Assembly (NCBI GenBank): GCA_018399255.1
Contig: JAGYPA010000004.1
Span: forward strand, 51,456-115,455
DNA from: Spirochaetales bacterium
Lineage (GTDB): Bacteria; Spirochaetota; Spirochaetia; JABMQR01
Length of the DNA: 64,000 nt
Direction: 5' to 3'
Below, one piece after another: positions 1 to 7,558 of the stretch (position 1 is its first letter; each line of letters starts with the position of its first letter). The notes below the pieces were generated by a model. It saw nothing but the letters and a program-made list of their open reading frames with translations, did not search any database and was not told where the DNA came from. Position numbers and translations under genes: made by a program.

Positions 1-1062
1 TACCGTAAGTTGGCGATCAAGTATCATCCGGATAAAAATCCGGGTGATACAGAAGCGGAAAGTCGATTCAAGGAAGCTACTGAAGCCTATGAAGTACTAA
101 GCAACCCGCAGAAACGTTCAACATATGATCAGTTTGGATTTGCCGGTCTCGAAGGAATGACAGGAGGAGCACATGACTACTCCTCCGTTTTTCGTGACTT
201 CAGCGATATTTTCGGGGATTTTGGCGGGATTTTTGATTCCTTTTTCGGCTCAGGCGGAGGAGGACGCAGCCGGGGCGGCGGCCGCGAATACGGCGGCCCT
301 GCCCGGGGAGCTAATTTGCGCTATAACCTTGATGTAGACTTCAAGGATGCGGTATTTGGCACGAAAGCAGAGATTACCTATATACATAATGTATCATGTT
401 CCCATTGCGGCGGATCCGGGGCTGAATCAGGATCCGGGAAAACCGTCTGCAAAACCTGCGGCGGAACAGGGCAGGTTAGAAGAAATTCTGGATTTTTCTC
501 AATTGCTTCCGCCTGTCCAACCTGCGGCGGAGAAGGGTATGTTATAGAAAACCCCTGCTCTTTCTGCCATGGGACCGGTCTGACAAAAAAACAGCAGAAG
601 ATAAAAGTTACCATACCTGCAGGCATAGCCTCAGGAAAACGAATCAGCATTCCCGGACAGGGGGATGCAGGACCAAACGGCGGCCCTGCCGGGGATTTAT
701 ACGTCTATGTGACAGTTCGCTCTCACAAATTTTTTGAGCGGGATGGTAATGATCTGTACTGTGTTATCCCCATTTCGATGACGCAGGCTTCCCTGGGGGA
801 TGAGCTGGAGATCCAGACAATCGACGGCAACAGGATTAAACTGAAAATTCCCTCCGGGGTCCAGACCGGAAAAATGCTGCGGGTGAAAGGCCGGGGGGTT
901 CCGTACCTCAGCAGTAAAGATCAACGGGGAGATATGTATATCAAAATACAGATAGAAACCCCGAAACGACTGAATTCCAAAGCAAAAGCATTAATGCGGG
1001 AACTGGCAGATGTATTAGGTGAAAATCAAGCACCGGATCCGGTACCTCTCTCCGATCTTTAA
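1..1062 (+). CDS. dnaJ: Chaperone protein DnaJ (5' end outside window)
   Basis: Hsp40 co-chaperone that stimulates the DnaK ATPase and delivers unfolded clients in the cytoplasm. The reading frame is open from base 1 and begins inside the J domain ([16 protein letters not shown]), with the essential HPD triad visible, so the first 20 or so residues lie upstream of the window. A Gly/Phe-rich linker follows, then four CxxCxGxG zinc repeats ([24 protein letters not shown] and the variant CSFCHGTG), then the C-terminal client-binding domains. This order is that of a full type I DnaJ. rlmB begins 15 bases after the stop and is probably cotranscribed; grpE or dnaK would be expected upstream. The family call is certain; only the true start is missing. 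Confidence 0.97.
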   Translation, partial: YRKLAIKYHPDKNPGDTEAESRFKEATEAYEVLSNPQKRSTYDQFGFAGLEGMTGGAHDYSSVFRDFSDIFGDFGGIFDSFFGSGGGGRSRGGGREYGGPARGANLRYNLDVDFKDAVFGTKAEITYIHNVSCSHCGGSGAESGSGKTVCKTCGGTGQVRRNSGFFSIASACPTCGGEGYVIENPCSFCHGTGLTKKQQKIKVTIPAGIASGKRISIPGQGDAGPNGGPAGDLYVYVTVRSHKFFERDGNDLYCVIPISMTQASLGDELEIQTIDGNRIKLKIPSGVQTGKMLRVKGRGVPYLSSKDQRGDMYIKIQIETPKRLNSKAKALMRELADVLGENQAPDPVPLSDL

Positions 1063-1077
1063 ACCATAAAGGAAAAT

Positions 1078-1818
1078 ATGCGTAATATAATAGGGTTTCA
1101 CGCGATTGAAGAGTCGATACGAAAGAAGCATACAGGGTCTACCCTCTACATACATCGTAAAAGTCATAAGAGAAATGCTCAGTTGGAGACTTTGGCTCAG
1201 CAGAATGGGGTGAAAATAATTCAGGCTGATCTCCTGGAGCTTGATAGGCTTGCCGGAGGCGGCAGCCATCGGGGGGCTGTGCTTGTTGTATCAGGCGGAT
1301 CAAGCACTCTGAAAAGCAGTCAGCTGTCTGATTTCATAGCATCAGCGGGAGAATCCCGGAATTTGTTAGTTATTGCTCTTGACGGCGTCACCGATCCGCA
1401 GAACCTTGGAGCCGTAATGCGGAGTGCCGATTTATTTGCAGCAGATTTTCTCATTCTGCCTGAACGGAGAAGCTCTCCGGTAAATCAGACTGTTTTGAAA
1501 GTATCATCCGGAGCAGCAGAATATGTACCCTATGCGATTGTTCCCAATCTTGTACGATCATTGCAGAATTTGCAGAAGGCCGGATTCTGGGTCTATGGGG
1601 CTGACATGAATGGTGAAACGGTCTCTTCTGTGAGTCTGACAGGAAAGATTGTACTGGTGCTGGGATCAGAAGAGAGCGGCCTGAGTAAGCTGGTTCAGCA
1701 GACCTGCGACCGAATTATCTCGATACCTACCAAAGGCCATATAGATTCACTTAATATTGCAGCAGCGGCAGCAGTTCTTATGTATGAAGCAAGCAGGCAA
1801 AGAATACAAGTCAAGTAA
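1078..1818 (+). CDS. rlmB: SpoU-family rRNA 2'-O-methyltransferase (RlmB-like)
   Basis: Predicted 23S rRNA (guanosine-2'-O)-methyltransferase of the SPOUT class, 246 residues, a normal length. An N-terminal substrate-binding domain starts with GFHAIEESI, typical of RlmB/TrmH-like enzymes. The three SpoU motifs are present: NLGAVMRSADLF, LVLGSEESGLS and IPTKGHIDSLNIAAAAAVL, which form the trefoil-knot SAM site. The gene follows dnaJ closely and ends 6 bases from the convergent purD stop. The family is certain. The exact target (G2251 as in E. coli RlmB) is inferred, since related SpoU enzymes modify other positions. Confidence 0.9.
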   Translation: MRNIIGFHAIEESIRKKHTGSTLYIHRKSHKRNAQLETLAQQNGVKIIQADLLELDRLAGGGSHRGAVLVVSGGSSTLKSSQLSDFIASAGESRNLLVIALDGVTDPQNLGAVMRSADLFAADFLILPERRSSPVNQTVLKVSSGAAEYVPYAIVPNLVRSLQNLQKAGFWVYGADMNGETVSSVSLTGKIVLVLGSEESGLSKLVQQTCDRIISIPTKGHIDSLNIAAAAAVLMYEASRQRIQVK

Positions 1819-1824
1819 TAACCG

Positions 1825-3096
1825 TTAATCTTCAAAAAAACGATTGCCGATATCCCTTCTGAACCATGCTCCTTCAAACTGAATATCCTGAATGAATGAA
1901 TAAGCCCGGGAGTTGGCCTCGATGATATTAGTTCCCAGGCCAACGGCAGTAAAGCAGCGCCCTCCTGTTGTGAACAGCTGGTTGGGGGCCCTTTCACTGA
2001 CGGCCCCATAGAAAAGCATTGATGAATTATAGGGAAGGGCGTTTTTTGAAAAATAGGGCAGGTCTGAAACAGCTTTATGAATCAGTGGATTTTCTGGATA
2101 TCCTCTACTGGCTACGACAACGGCAACGCTGGATTGATTTGATAATTCCATGTTGAAATTTTCAATTTCCTGTTCTTCCAGGGCTTCGATAATATCGAGA
2201 AAGTCCGACTGAATAAGCGGAGCCATAGCCTGGGTGGCGGGATCGTTAAATCTGGCGTGGTAGTCAACCAGTTTAGGACCTTCGTCAGTTAGAATCAGAC
2301 TGAAAATAAGCACGCCTTTGTAGGTCAGGCGTTCTCTTTTAAGTCCTTCAAAAGTCGGTTCAAGGATCCTCTGAAAAATCTGGTCGCGCAGGGTTGTCTT
2401 AATGATCGGGACAGGACTGATGGATCCCATTCCCCCGGTTGCAGCCCCCCTGTCAAGTTCTCCGGACTTGGTGTAGTCTGAACAAACCGGAAGCAGAATA
2501 TACCCTTTTTCATCAGTTATAACCGTCAGGGTGAGGGGCATCCCTTTCAAATGCTCTTCAACAATGATATTGCTGTTCTGCAGCAGTTTCCCGGCAAAGG
2601 GGAGCAGCAGTTCCGGGCTGTTTGAATCCAGCATAATCCTGCTTGGAGCCAGTTCATTACGCTTGATAACAAATCGTCGGCCCTCGTTTTTATCAAGATA
2701 GGTTTTAAAATCGGTTATGGTAGAAAATGCCGTATAGCGGGAGGTGGGAATATTGTACCTGTCGGAAAATGTTCTGGCGAATGAGCGGTCACCCTCGAGC
2801 CGCATGGTATTGCTTGAAGCTCCGAATGTTCGAATCCCGAGAGATCTCAGATAATCGGGGACTCCATTGGCCAGAGGAGATTCTGTACCAGCAAAAACAT
2901 ATGAGATGTTGTATTTTCTGCAGGCTTCGGCAACCGATTCGGGTGATGAGATATCAATGTCCGGTAAATTTGTACCAAGCATTGCTGTGCCGGCATTCCC
3001 CGGGGCTATGAAAAGACCACTTATCCTGCGGCTTTTAGAGAACAACCAGGTTATGGCATGATCCTTTGCACCGGACCCAAGTATTAAAACTTTCAA
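1825..3096 (-). CDS. purD: Phosphoribosylamine--glycine ligase
   Basis: GAR synthetase, the second step of de novo purine synthesis: phosphoribosylamine + glycine + ATP to GAR. It has 423 residues, the usual size. The N-terminus MKVLILGSGAKDHAI is the family's glycine-rich start. The ATP-grasp core is visible (VEEHLKGMPLTLTVITDE, then RGAATGGMGSISPVP, then VDYHARFNDPATQA). The start codon is TTG at 3094-3096 with GGGAGG about 10 bases upstream on the minus strand. No other pur gene is adjacent, so purD is a single-gene unit here, convergent with rlmB. Confidence 0.95.
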   Translation of the reverse strand: MKVLILGSGAKDHAITWLFSKSRRISGLFIAPGNAGTAMLGTNLPDIDISSPESVAEACRKYNISYVFAGTESPLANGVPDYLRSLGIRTFGASSNTMRLEGDRSFARTFSDRYNIPTSRYTAFSTITDFKTYLDKNEGRRFVIKRNELAPSRIMLDSNSPELLLPFAGKLLQNSNIIVEEHLKGMPLTLTVITDEKGYILLPVCSDYTKSGELDRGAATGGMGSISPVPIIKTTLRDQIFQRILEPTFEGLKRERLTYKGVLIFSLILTDEGPKLVDYHARFNDPATQAMAPLIQSDFLDIIEALEEQEIENFNMELSNQSSVAVVVASRGYPENPLIHKAVSDLPYFSKNALPYNSSMLFYGAVSERAPNQLFTTGGRCFTAVGLGTNIIEANSRAYSFIQDIQFEGAWFRRDIGNRFFED

Positions 3097-3161
3097 GCGT
3101 GGGGTTCCTCCCTAATGTGAGGACTAGGTTAACATTCTGCTGTTAAATGGTCAATAAGCAG

Positions 3162-3206
3162 TTGTGAGCTGAAAGGTTTTGAGGGCTGAAGCCTTTCAGC
3201 TCTCAA
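3162..3206. repeat. Inverted repeat overlapping the dus stop
   Basis: Arms at 3162-3176 and 3192-3206 pair over 15 bases with one mismatch around a 15-base loop. The right arm covers the last codons of dus. It could be a transcription end signal for the minus-strand tatD-dus pair, but no clear T-run follows on that strand, so a role in 3'-end stability is equally possible. Confidence 0.4.
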
Positions 3207-4182
3207 CCCATCTGTTCAGGATTGCATAATAATCCCGGCGTGCTTCAGCCTGAACGATATCACGTCTCACTGCTGCAGAGCCTGGATAGCCTTTTATATA
3301 TGCCCCGGCATGCTTTCGCATTTCCCGGCAGGCATGCGCTTCGCCTTTTGCCTTGACAGCCATATCCAGGTGCCTCAGGAAGGCTTCTGCTCGGGCGGTT
3401 CTGGAAATCTCCTGCTGCTTGATTCCGTTGATCAGAAGTTGTCGGGTTTGGGTGAAAATAAAGGGGTTTCCTATAGCCCCACGGGCAAACATAACCCCGT
3501 CAGCTCCAGTTTCTGTAAGCATGCTCCGTGCATCTTCCGGAGTAAAAAGGTCACCCGAGCCAAAAATTGGAACAGTTGAATGCTTTTTCAAACTCGTAAT
3601 GTGAGTATGATCAGCTTGTCCTGAATATCCCTGGACACGAGTTCTTGCATGCAGGGTTATGAGGACTGCTCCGCCCTCAACCGCCGCCGCTGCTGTTTCA
3701 AGGTAGTTAATGCTGCTGCTGTCCCATCCGGATCTGATTTTCACGGTAACCGGAATGTCTGTTTCGTTTGTAATCGCTTTAACAATTCGGAATATTGCAT
3801 CGGGTGATTTAAGCAGTGCAGCACCGGCACCTGTTTTCACCACTTTTGGAACAGGGCAGCCGCAATTGATGTCAATAATATCGGGTTTTTCAGCAGTAAC
3901 CAAAGGAAGCGCACGAATTGCAGGATCCGGGCTGTTCATGAAAAGCTGAACTGCGAAAAGGCTCTCATTTACAGCTCTTTCCATCAAAGCTGATGTCTTG
4001 GAGCTTTCTCTAGCTAGTCCTTCAGCTGATACCATCTCTGAAAAAGTTGCATTAGCACCATACTCTACACATAACGACCGAAACGCCGTATCAGTAAACC
4101 CGGCAAGAGGGGCAAGAAACATATTCCCCTCAGCAACCAGGGAAGGTCCAATCTTGATCGGATGATAGAGACTGTCAGGCAT
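3196..4182 (-). CDS. dus: tRNA-dihydrouridine synthase
   Basis: FMN-dependent enzyme reducing uridine to dihydrouridine in the tRNA D-loop; 328 residues, DusB-like in length and layout. Visible are the N-terminal barrel strand MFLAPLAGFTDTAFR, the signature DINCGCPVPKVVKTGAGAAL containing the catalytic cysteine, the FMN-site segments TVKIRSGWD and LHARTRVQGYSG, GADGVMFARGAIGNPFIF, and the C-terminal helical domain REMRKHAGAYIKGYPG. It lies 9 bases downstream of tatD on the same strand, so the two form an operon. The subgroup (DusB) is inferred from the CGCPVPKVV signature. Confidence 0.94.
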   Translation of the reverse strand: MPDSLYHPIKIGPSLVAEGNMFLAPLAGFTDTAFRSLCVEYGANATFSEMVSAEGLARESSKTSALMERAVNESLFAVQLFMNSPDPAIRALPLVTAEKPDIIDINCGCPVPKVVKTGAGAALLKSPDAIFRIVKAITNETDIPVTVKIRSGWDSSSINYLETAAAAVEGGAVLITLHARTRVQGYSGQADHTHITSLKKHSTVPIFGSGDLFTPEDARSMLTETGADGVMFARGAIGNPFIFTQTRQLLINGIKQQEISRTARAEAFLRHLDMAVKAKGEAHACREMRKHAGAYIKGYPGSAAVRRDIVQAEARRDYYAILNRWVES

Positions 4183-4191
4183 GGAAGGAAT

Positions 4192-4965
4192 TTACTCCGT
4201 TATCCCGAATATCCGTAAGCTGTTTTCATAGAGAACAGGGGCAACCTCTTCCAGAGCTGCTCCTCTGATATCGGCAATAGCCATGGCAACCTCGCTGAGG
4301 TACGCCGGCTTATTTCGCTTGCCCTTGTATCGGGAGGGGACCATGAAAGGGCTTTCCGATTCTATTAGAATTCGTTCGAGCGGAATGTTAGCAGCCGTTT
4401 CGTGCAGGTTTTTAGCATTGCGATAGGTTACATTACCGGCAAAGGAGATATACAGGTTGAGATCAAGAGCTCTCTTTGCATAGGCATAATCTTCCGAATA
4501 ACAGTGGAGAATACCACCCTTCTCAGGCAGGCGGTCTCTCAGAATGTCCATAATGTCGGTGCCGGCTTCACGGTTGTGGATAATTACCGGAAGTTCCAGT
4601 TTTTTAGCGATATCAAGCTGACGAATGAACAGTTCTATCTGCGATTTTTTATCACCAAATTTTCTATAATAGTCGAGACCTATTTCGCCTATGGCAACAA
4701 CCCGGTTGAGCTCTGCGCCTTTGAAAACTTTCTTTTCCCAGTCTATTCCGGGGTTTGCAACCTCGGAAGGAGAGACTCCGACTGCGTGGTATACGTTAGA
4801 TGCGGTTCTGAGATTCTCGTATACCTGAAAGAAATCTCCCAGACTGTTGCAGATGCTGACTATATGTGCAACCTCTGCGCGCTTTGCCTGTTGGATAACG
4901 AGTAATTGTTCTATCTGGTCTTCATGGATCAGACCAATGTGAGCGTGAGTATCAAAATACTGCAT
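4192..4965 (-). CDS. tatD: TatD-family metal-dependent hydrolase
   Basis: Predicted metal-dependent deoxyribonuclease of the amidohydrolase fold, 257 residues. Metal ligands are recognisable: HAH near the N-terminus (FDTHAHIG), AIGEIGLDYYRKFGDK, PVIIHNREA and LHCYSE. The segment that normally reads ETDSPY is ESESPF here, so the usual catalytic or metal-binding Asp appears replaced by Glu, which is unusual. It is the first gene of a tatD-dus pair, with a perfect 17-bp palindrome 36 bases upstream of its start. Family call is secure; nuclease activity is not proven for many members and the Glu may affect it. Confidence 0.9.
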   Translation of the reverse strand: MQYFDTHAHIGLIHEDQIEQLLVIQQAKRAEVAHIVSICNSLGDFFQVYENLRTASNVYHAVGVSPSEVANPGIDWEKKVFKGAELNRVVAIGEIGLDYYRKFGDKKSQIELFIRQLDIAKKLELPVIIHNREAGTDIMDILRDRLPEKGGILHCYSEDYAYAKRALDLNLYISFAGNVTYRNAKNLHETAANIPLERILIESESPFMVPSRYKGKRNKPAYLSEVAMAIADIRGAALEEVAPVLYENSLRIFGITE

Positions 4966-5000
4966 GTTACCTGTCCGCTGTTTAAAAAGATTTGATATCT

Positions 5001-5037
5001 AAACTGACTGAAAAGCCTAAGGCTTTTCAGTCAGTTT
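5001..5037. repeat. Perfect 17-bp palindrome with 3-base loop
   Basis: Arms 5001-5017 and 5021-5037 are exact reverse complements around TAA, followed on the plus strand by TTAAG and eight Ts. Read on the plus strand it has the form of a strong intrinsic terminator, yet no plus-strand gene lies upstream (tatD is on minus). It may stop antisense or read-through transcription, or act as structure or operator in the tatD leader. Confidence 0.65.
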
Positions 5038-5118
5038 ATTAAGTTTTTTTTATATGTAAAAAAGTATTATTAAATTAATACCTCATCAGCTAAAAAACTT
5101 ACTGCAATGATGTTCCTG

Positions 5119-5156
5119 CAGGATATAATCAAACAGCAAAGTTTAATTATATCCTG
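5119..5156. repeat. Perfect 11-bp inverted repeat
   Basis: CAGGATATAAT at 5119-5129 and its exact complement ATTATATCCTG at 5146-5156 flank a 16-base loop. It has no T-run and is AT-rich in its core, so a protein-binding site or cruciform is as likely as an RNA hairpin. Confidence 0.5.
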
Positions 5157-5226
5157 AAAGAACCTCGTCCAACTAAATGATATATACACTAAAGTAACAT
5201 GCTTGACAGCCTGTCGTCAATTGTAT

Positions 5227-5255
5227 TTGACAATTATTTACTGTCATGATAGTTT
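5227..5255 (+). promoter_or_regulatory. Possible sigma70 promoter for ricT
   Basis: TTGACA at 5227-5232, a 17-base spacer and TAGTTT at 5250-5255. The -10 is weak and the leader to ricT would be about 200 bases, so this is only a candidate among several in this AT-rich region. Confidence 0.3.
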
Positions 5256-5461
5256 GAATGGTGTTTTTCAGGGTAATTCTCAGATATTTTCATGTTACAT
5301 ATCTGTTTACAAAACTTCCTGTGAGAGAAGTTACGATATTCCGGAAAGCCCTGAAAGGTATTTACTGCTTTTTGCAGCAGAAAAACATATCTAAAAGAAT
5401 TATCAGCTGATATTTCTGTAATGGTTGTTACATGATTTTTGTTTGATAATCAAGGAAATAT

Positions 5462-6538
5462 ATGGGAACCAGTATAAACGAACCTGAAGGCTGCAAAGAA
5501 GAGACCATGGAAGAGAAGCCGAATGAAAGCATTACGTACCTGGTAAAAAACCCGCATACTAATGAATCGTGCATTGCCTGTTTCAACGAGTCGTTAGAGC
5601 CCGGAATACCGGTTGTTATGCCAACTCGCTACGGAACTGACATTGGTTTCATTCTGGGGAAAATGAGGGAAAATACCTGCGCGAATTGTGAAGGATGTGA
5701 TGATTCAACTGCCGGCGGTACAGATCGAACCTCCGCCTTGTCGCTGGATGCAACTGATGATTCTGAAATTTCGCAGAATGAAGCAGTCGGGAAAAGACAG
5801 AGTAACGATAAGAATGGCGGGCGCAGGAATCAAAAACGGAAAAAGGATAAGAAACCAGTATCCGAAATTTACACTATCATGCGCACCGCTGATGAGAAGG
5901 ATTTGGAAAAGTATGAGAAGAACCGGGTAAAGGAAATTGAAGCCCTGACTCTCTGCAAGGAGAAGGTGAAAAGTCATCATCTTGATATGAAGATGGTTTC
6001 TGCTCATTTCCTGCTGGGTGAGTCGAAAGTGATCTTTTTCTTCACTGCCGACGCCCGGGTTGATTTCAGGGAATTAGTTAAGGACCTCGTTTCAATTTTT
6101 AAAATGCGGATTGAGCTCCGTCAGATTGGAGTCCGGGATGAATCCCGGGTATTGGGAGGGCTGGCTGTTTGCGGCAGGGACTATTGCTGTCACAGTATAA
6201 CAGATAAGCTTAATCCCGTATCAATTAAAATGGCAAAGGAGCAGAATCTTTCTCTCAATTCCATGAAAATTTCCGGACCTTGCGGTAGGCTGCTCTGCTG
6301 CCTCTCCTATGAATATGATTATTACCGGGAAGAGAAAAAAAAGCTGCCCTCAGAGGGAGGGCGCCTGAAAATAAGAGAGGACTTGCTGAAAATTCATGAA
6401 GTAAATATTTTGTCAAAGAAAATTTATCTCACATCTTCTGATGGAAGAGTTGTGGTTGTACCGTTCAGTAAAGTGTCATATAATGATTCAACAAAACGAT
6501 GGGTAGTTGACAGTGAATATGTTGAAGAAATGCTCTAA
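5462..6538 (+). CDS. ricT: PSP1-domain protein, RicT (YaaT)-like
   Basis: Member of the PSP1 C-terminal domain family, 358 residues. In Bacillus the homologue RicT works with RicA and RicF in a complex carrying Fe-S clusters that affects mRNA processing. The diagnostic region (about residues 220-280) is clear: LGGLAVCGRDYCC, PVSIKMAKEQNLSLN and ISGPCGRLLCCLSYEYDYY, with the paired cysteines of the family. Between residues 60 and 135 there is a poorly conserved insert with CANCEGC followed by a Lys/Arg/Asn-rich stretch. The ATG at 5462 is preceded by AAGGA at a 5-base spacing; a second in-frame ATG 14 codons in has no better site. The usual neighbour holB is absent. Confidence 0.88.
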   Translation: MGTSINEPEGCKEETMEEKPNESITYLVKNPHTNESCIACFNESLEPGIPVVMPTRYGTDIGFILGKMRENTCANCEGCDDSTAGGTDRTSALSLDATDDSEISQNEAVGKRQSNDKNGGRRNQKRKKDKKPVSEIYTIMRTADEKDLEKYEKNRVKEIEALTLCKEKVKSHHLDMKMVSAHFLLGESKVIFFFTADARVDFRELVKDLVSIFKMRIELRQIGVRDESRVLGGLAVCGRDYCCHSITDKLNPVSIKMAKEQNLSLNSMKISGPCGRLLCCLSYEYDYYREEKKKLPSEGGRLKIREDLLKIHEVNILSKKIYLTSSDGRVVVVPFSKVSYNDSTKRWVVDSEYVEEML

Positions 6539-6585
6539 AAAATGTCAGCCGTCAGCAAATTTATACATGTTAATAAATTATTATA

Positions 6586-6614
6586 TTGACACAAATTAAT
6601 GCGTATGGTATGTT
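6586..6614 (+). promoter_or_regulatory. Sigma70 promoter for rpsT
   Basis: TTGACA (6586-6591), a 17-base spacer and TATGTT (6609-6614). This consensus -35 with a good -10 is the only strong promoter between ricT and rpsT. It implies a leader of about 180 bases before the rpsT start. Confidence 0.65.
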
Positions 6615-6674
6615 ACCCCCCGATAAAGTTTATTTCCAGTTTTCAGGTCTTGATTAATTCCTGATGGATTTGAT

Positions 6675-6770
6675 ATGAATAGAGAGCTTGTTCCGGCGGA
6701 GTCTCCCTCGGAAGCAGCCTATAACATTCTTTTAAAACAAAACGCGAAAGATTTTGCGGTAGTTTTATGA
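6675..6770 (+). CDS. Possible 31-residue leader ORF upstream of rpsT
   Basis: ATG at 6675 opens a 31-codon frame (begins MNRELVPAESPSEAAYNILL) ending at TGA 6768-6770, inside the predicted rpsT leader. Its stop overlaps an ATG (ATGA at 6767) that opens a second short frame running through the rpsT ribosome binding site and start. The upstream Shine-Dalgarno match is weak (GATGGA), and no family is recognised. It may be a regulatory leader peptide or simply chance. Confidence 0.25.
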   Translation: MNRELVPAESPSEAAYNILLKQNAKDFAVVL

Positions 6771-6803
6771 AAGAATCTTACATACATAGTTGGAGGTACA
6801 TGC

Positions 6804-7067
6804 GTGGCAGGAAAAGGTTCCGCAGAAAAGCGTCAGCGTCAGAATGAAACCCGCAGAGAAAGGAACAGACGAGCAAAGAGTCAGGTGAGAACGGCAACCC
6901 GGAAATTCCGGGAATCAATTACAGCAAATGACAAAGCCATTGCCGAGAAAGATTTGGCACAGGTTTTGAAGCTCATCGATACGTATGCAGGGAAAGGCTT
7001 ATATCATAAGAATACTGCATCAAGAAAGAAATCCCGCCTGACAGCACAGCTGAATAGTCTTTCGTAA
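6804..7067 (+). CDS. rpsT: 30S ribosomal protein S20
   Basis: Primary 16S rRNA-binding protein of the small subunit; 87 residues, the normal length, highly basic. The N-terminus MAGKGSAEKRQRQNETRRER and the C-terminal segment GKGLYHKNTASRKKSRLTAQL match the three-helix S20 family. The start is GTG at 6804, with GGAGGT ending 6 bases upstream; the ATG at 6800 is in another frame. A non-ATG start recalls E. coli rpsT, whose UUG start takes part in autogenous control. It is monocistronic from the promoter at 6586. Confidence 0.96.
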   Translation: MAGKGSAEKRQRQNETRRERNRRAKSQVRTATRKFRESITANDKAIAEKDLAQVLKLIDTYAGKGLYHKNTASRKKSRLTAQLNSLS

Positions 7068-7109
7068 CCCGAAGGTTTCTTCTGGTGATTTCGCTGCAAG
7101 TGGTTAAAT

Positions 7110-7135
7110 ACGTCAGGCTTGAAAAAGCGTGACGT
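7110..7135 (+). repeat. Hairpin between rpsT and hup
   Basis: ACGTCA (7110-7115) pairs with TGACGT (7130-7135), with an inner GCTT/AAGC stem separated by a G-G mismatch and a GAAA loop. There is no T-run. The 164-base gap (7068-7231) also holds a second GC-rich hairpin near 7159-7180 and presumably the hup promoter. No RNA family was recognised. Confidence 0.4.
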
Positions 7136-7231
7136 GAGACATACAGCGGATAGGGCTGTTCGGATACCCAAGGGGCCGAATCTGATTTACGGACCTGCGG
7201 TATATGAAGAATTGTATTGATAGGAGGGATT

Positions 7232-7534
7232 ATGGCATCCCAGAAACTGACAAAAGCTGAATTGATTGAAAGAATTCATGAAAAACTAGGAATAAACAGA
7301 AACGATGTTCATCTGGTTATTGATGAAGTCTTTGGAGAACTCAAAGATGGTCTTGCAGAAGACCGGGTTATAGAACTTCGGGGTTTTGGTACATTTGAGA
7401 TAAAGACAAGAAAGGGGCGGGAGAAAGCCCGGAATCCTAAAACAGGAGAACTGGTTTCTGTCGATACGCACGGCGTAGCAGTATTTCGTCCTGGTAAAGA
7501 GTTGAAGGATATTGCCTGGAAACTCAGGAATTAG
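7232..7534 (+). CDS. hup: HU-family DNA-binding protein
   Basis: Small nucleoid-associated protein that bends DNA without strong sequence preference; 100 residues from the chosen start. The family core is present: LTKAELIERIHEKLGI at the N-terminus, the signature region around ELRGFGTFEIKTRKGREKARNPKTGE with the flexible DNA-binding arm, and FRPGKELKD at the end. The ATG at 7232 is preceded by GGAGGG at 3 bases; a TTG five codons upstream overlaps this site and is not used. HU versus IHF cannot be fixed from sequence alone, but the single-subunit arrangement favours HU. Confidence 0.93.
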   Translation: MASQKLTKAELIERIHEKLGINRNDVHLVIDEVFGELKDGLAEDRVIELRGFGTFEIKTRKGREKARNPKTGELVSVDTHGVAVFRPGKELKDIAWKLRN

Positions 7535-7558
7535 CCAAAATAAAGAGTCGAAATTCTT

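Larger units (their letters stand above)
4966..5461. other. AT-rich divergent intergenic region tatD/ricT
   Basis: About 500 bases with no convincing gene. The only open frame of note (5203-5394, 63 codons) has no ribosome binding site and no recognisable product. The region holds two strong palindromes (listed separately), several TTGACA-like hexamers between 5203 and 5232, and A/T runs. It must carry the promoters of tatD (minus) and ricT (plus). Confidence 0.6.

Noticed and set aside
5203..5394. 63-codon plus-strand frame in the tatD/ricT gap
   Set aside because: No ribosome binding site, biased AT-rich codons and no recognisable product.
7068..7231. Possible tRNA or small RNA between rpsT and hup
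   Set aside because: Hairpins are present but no cloverleaf, T-loop or known RNA signature could be built.
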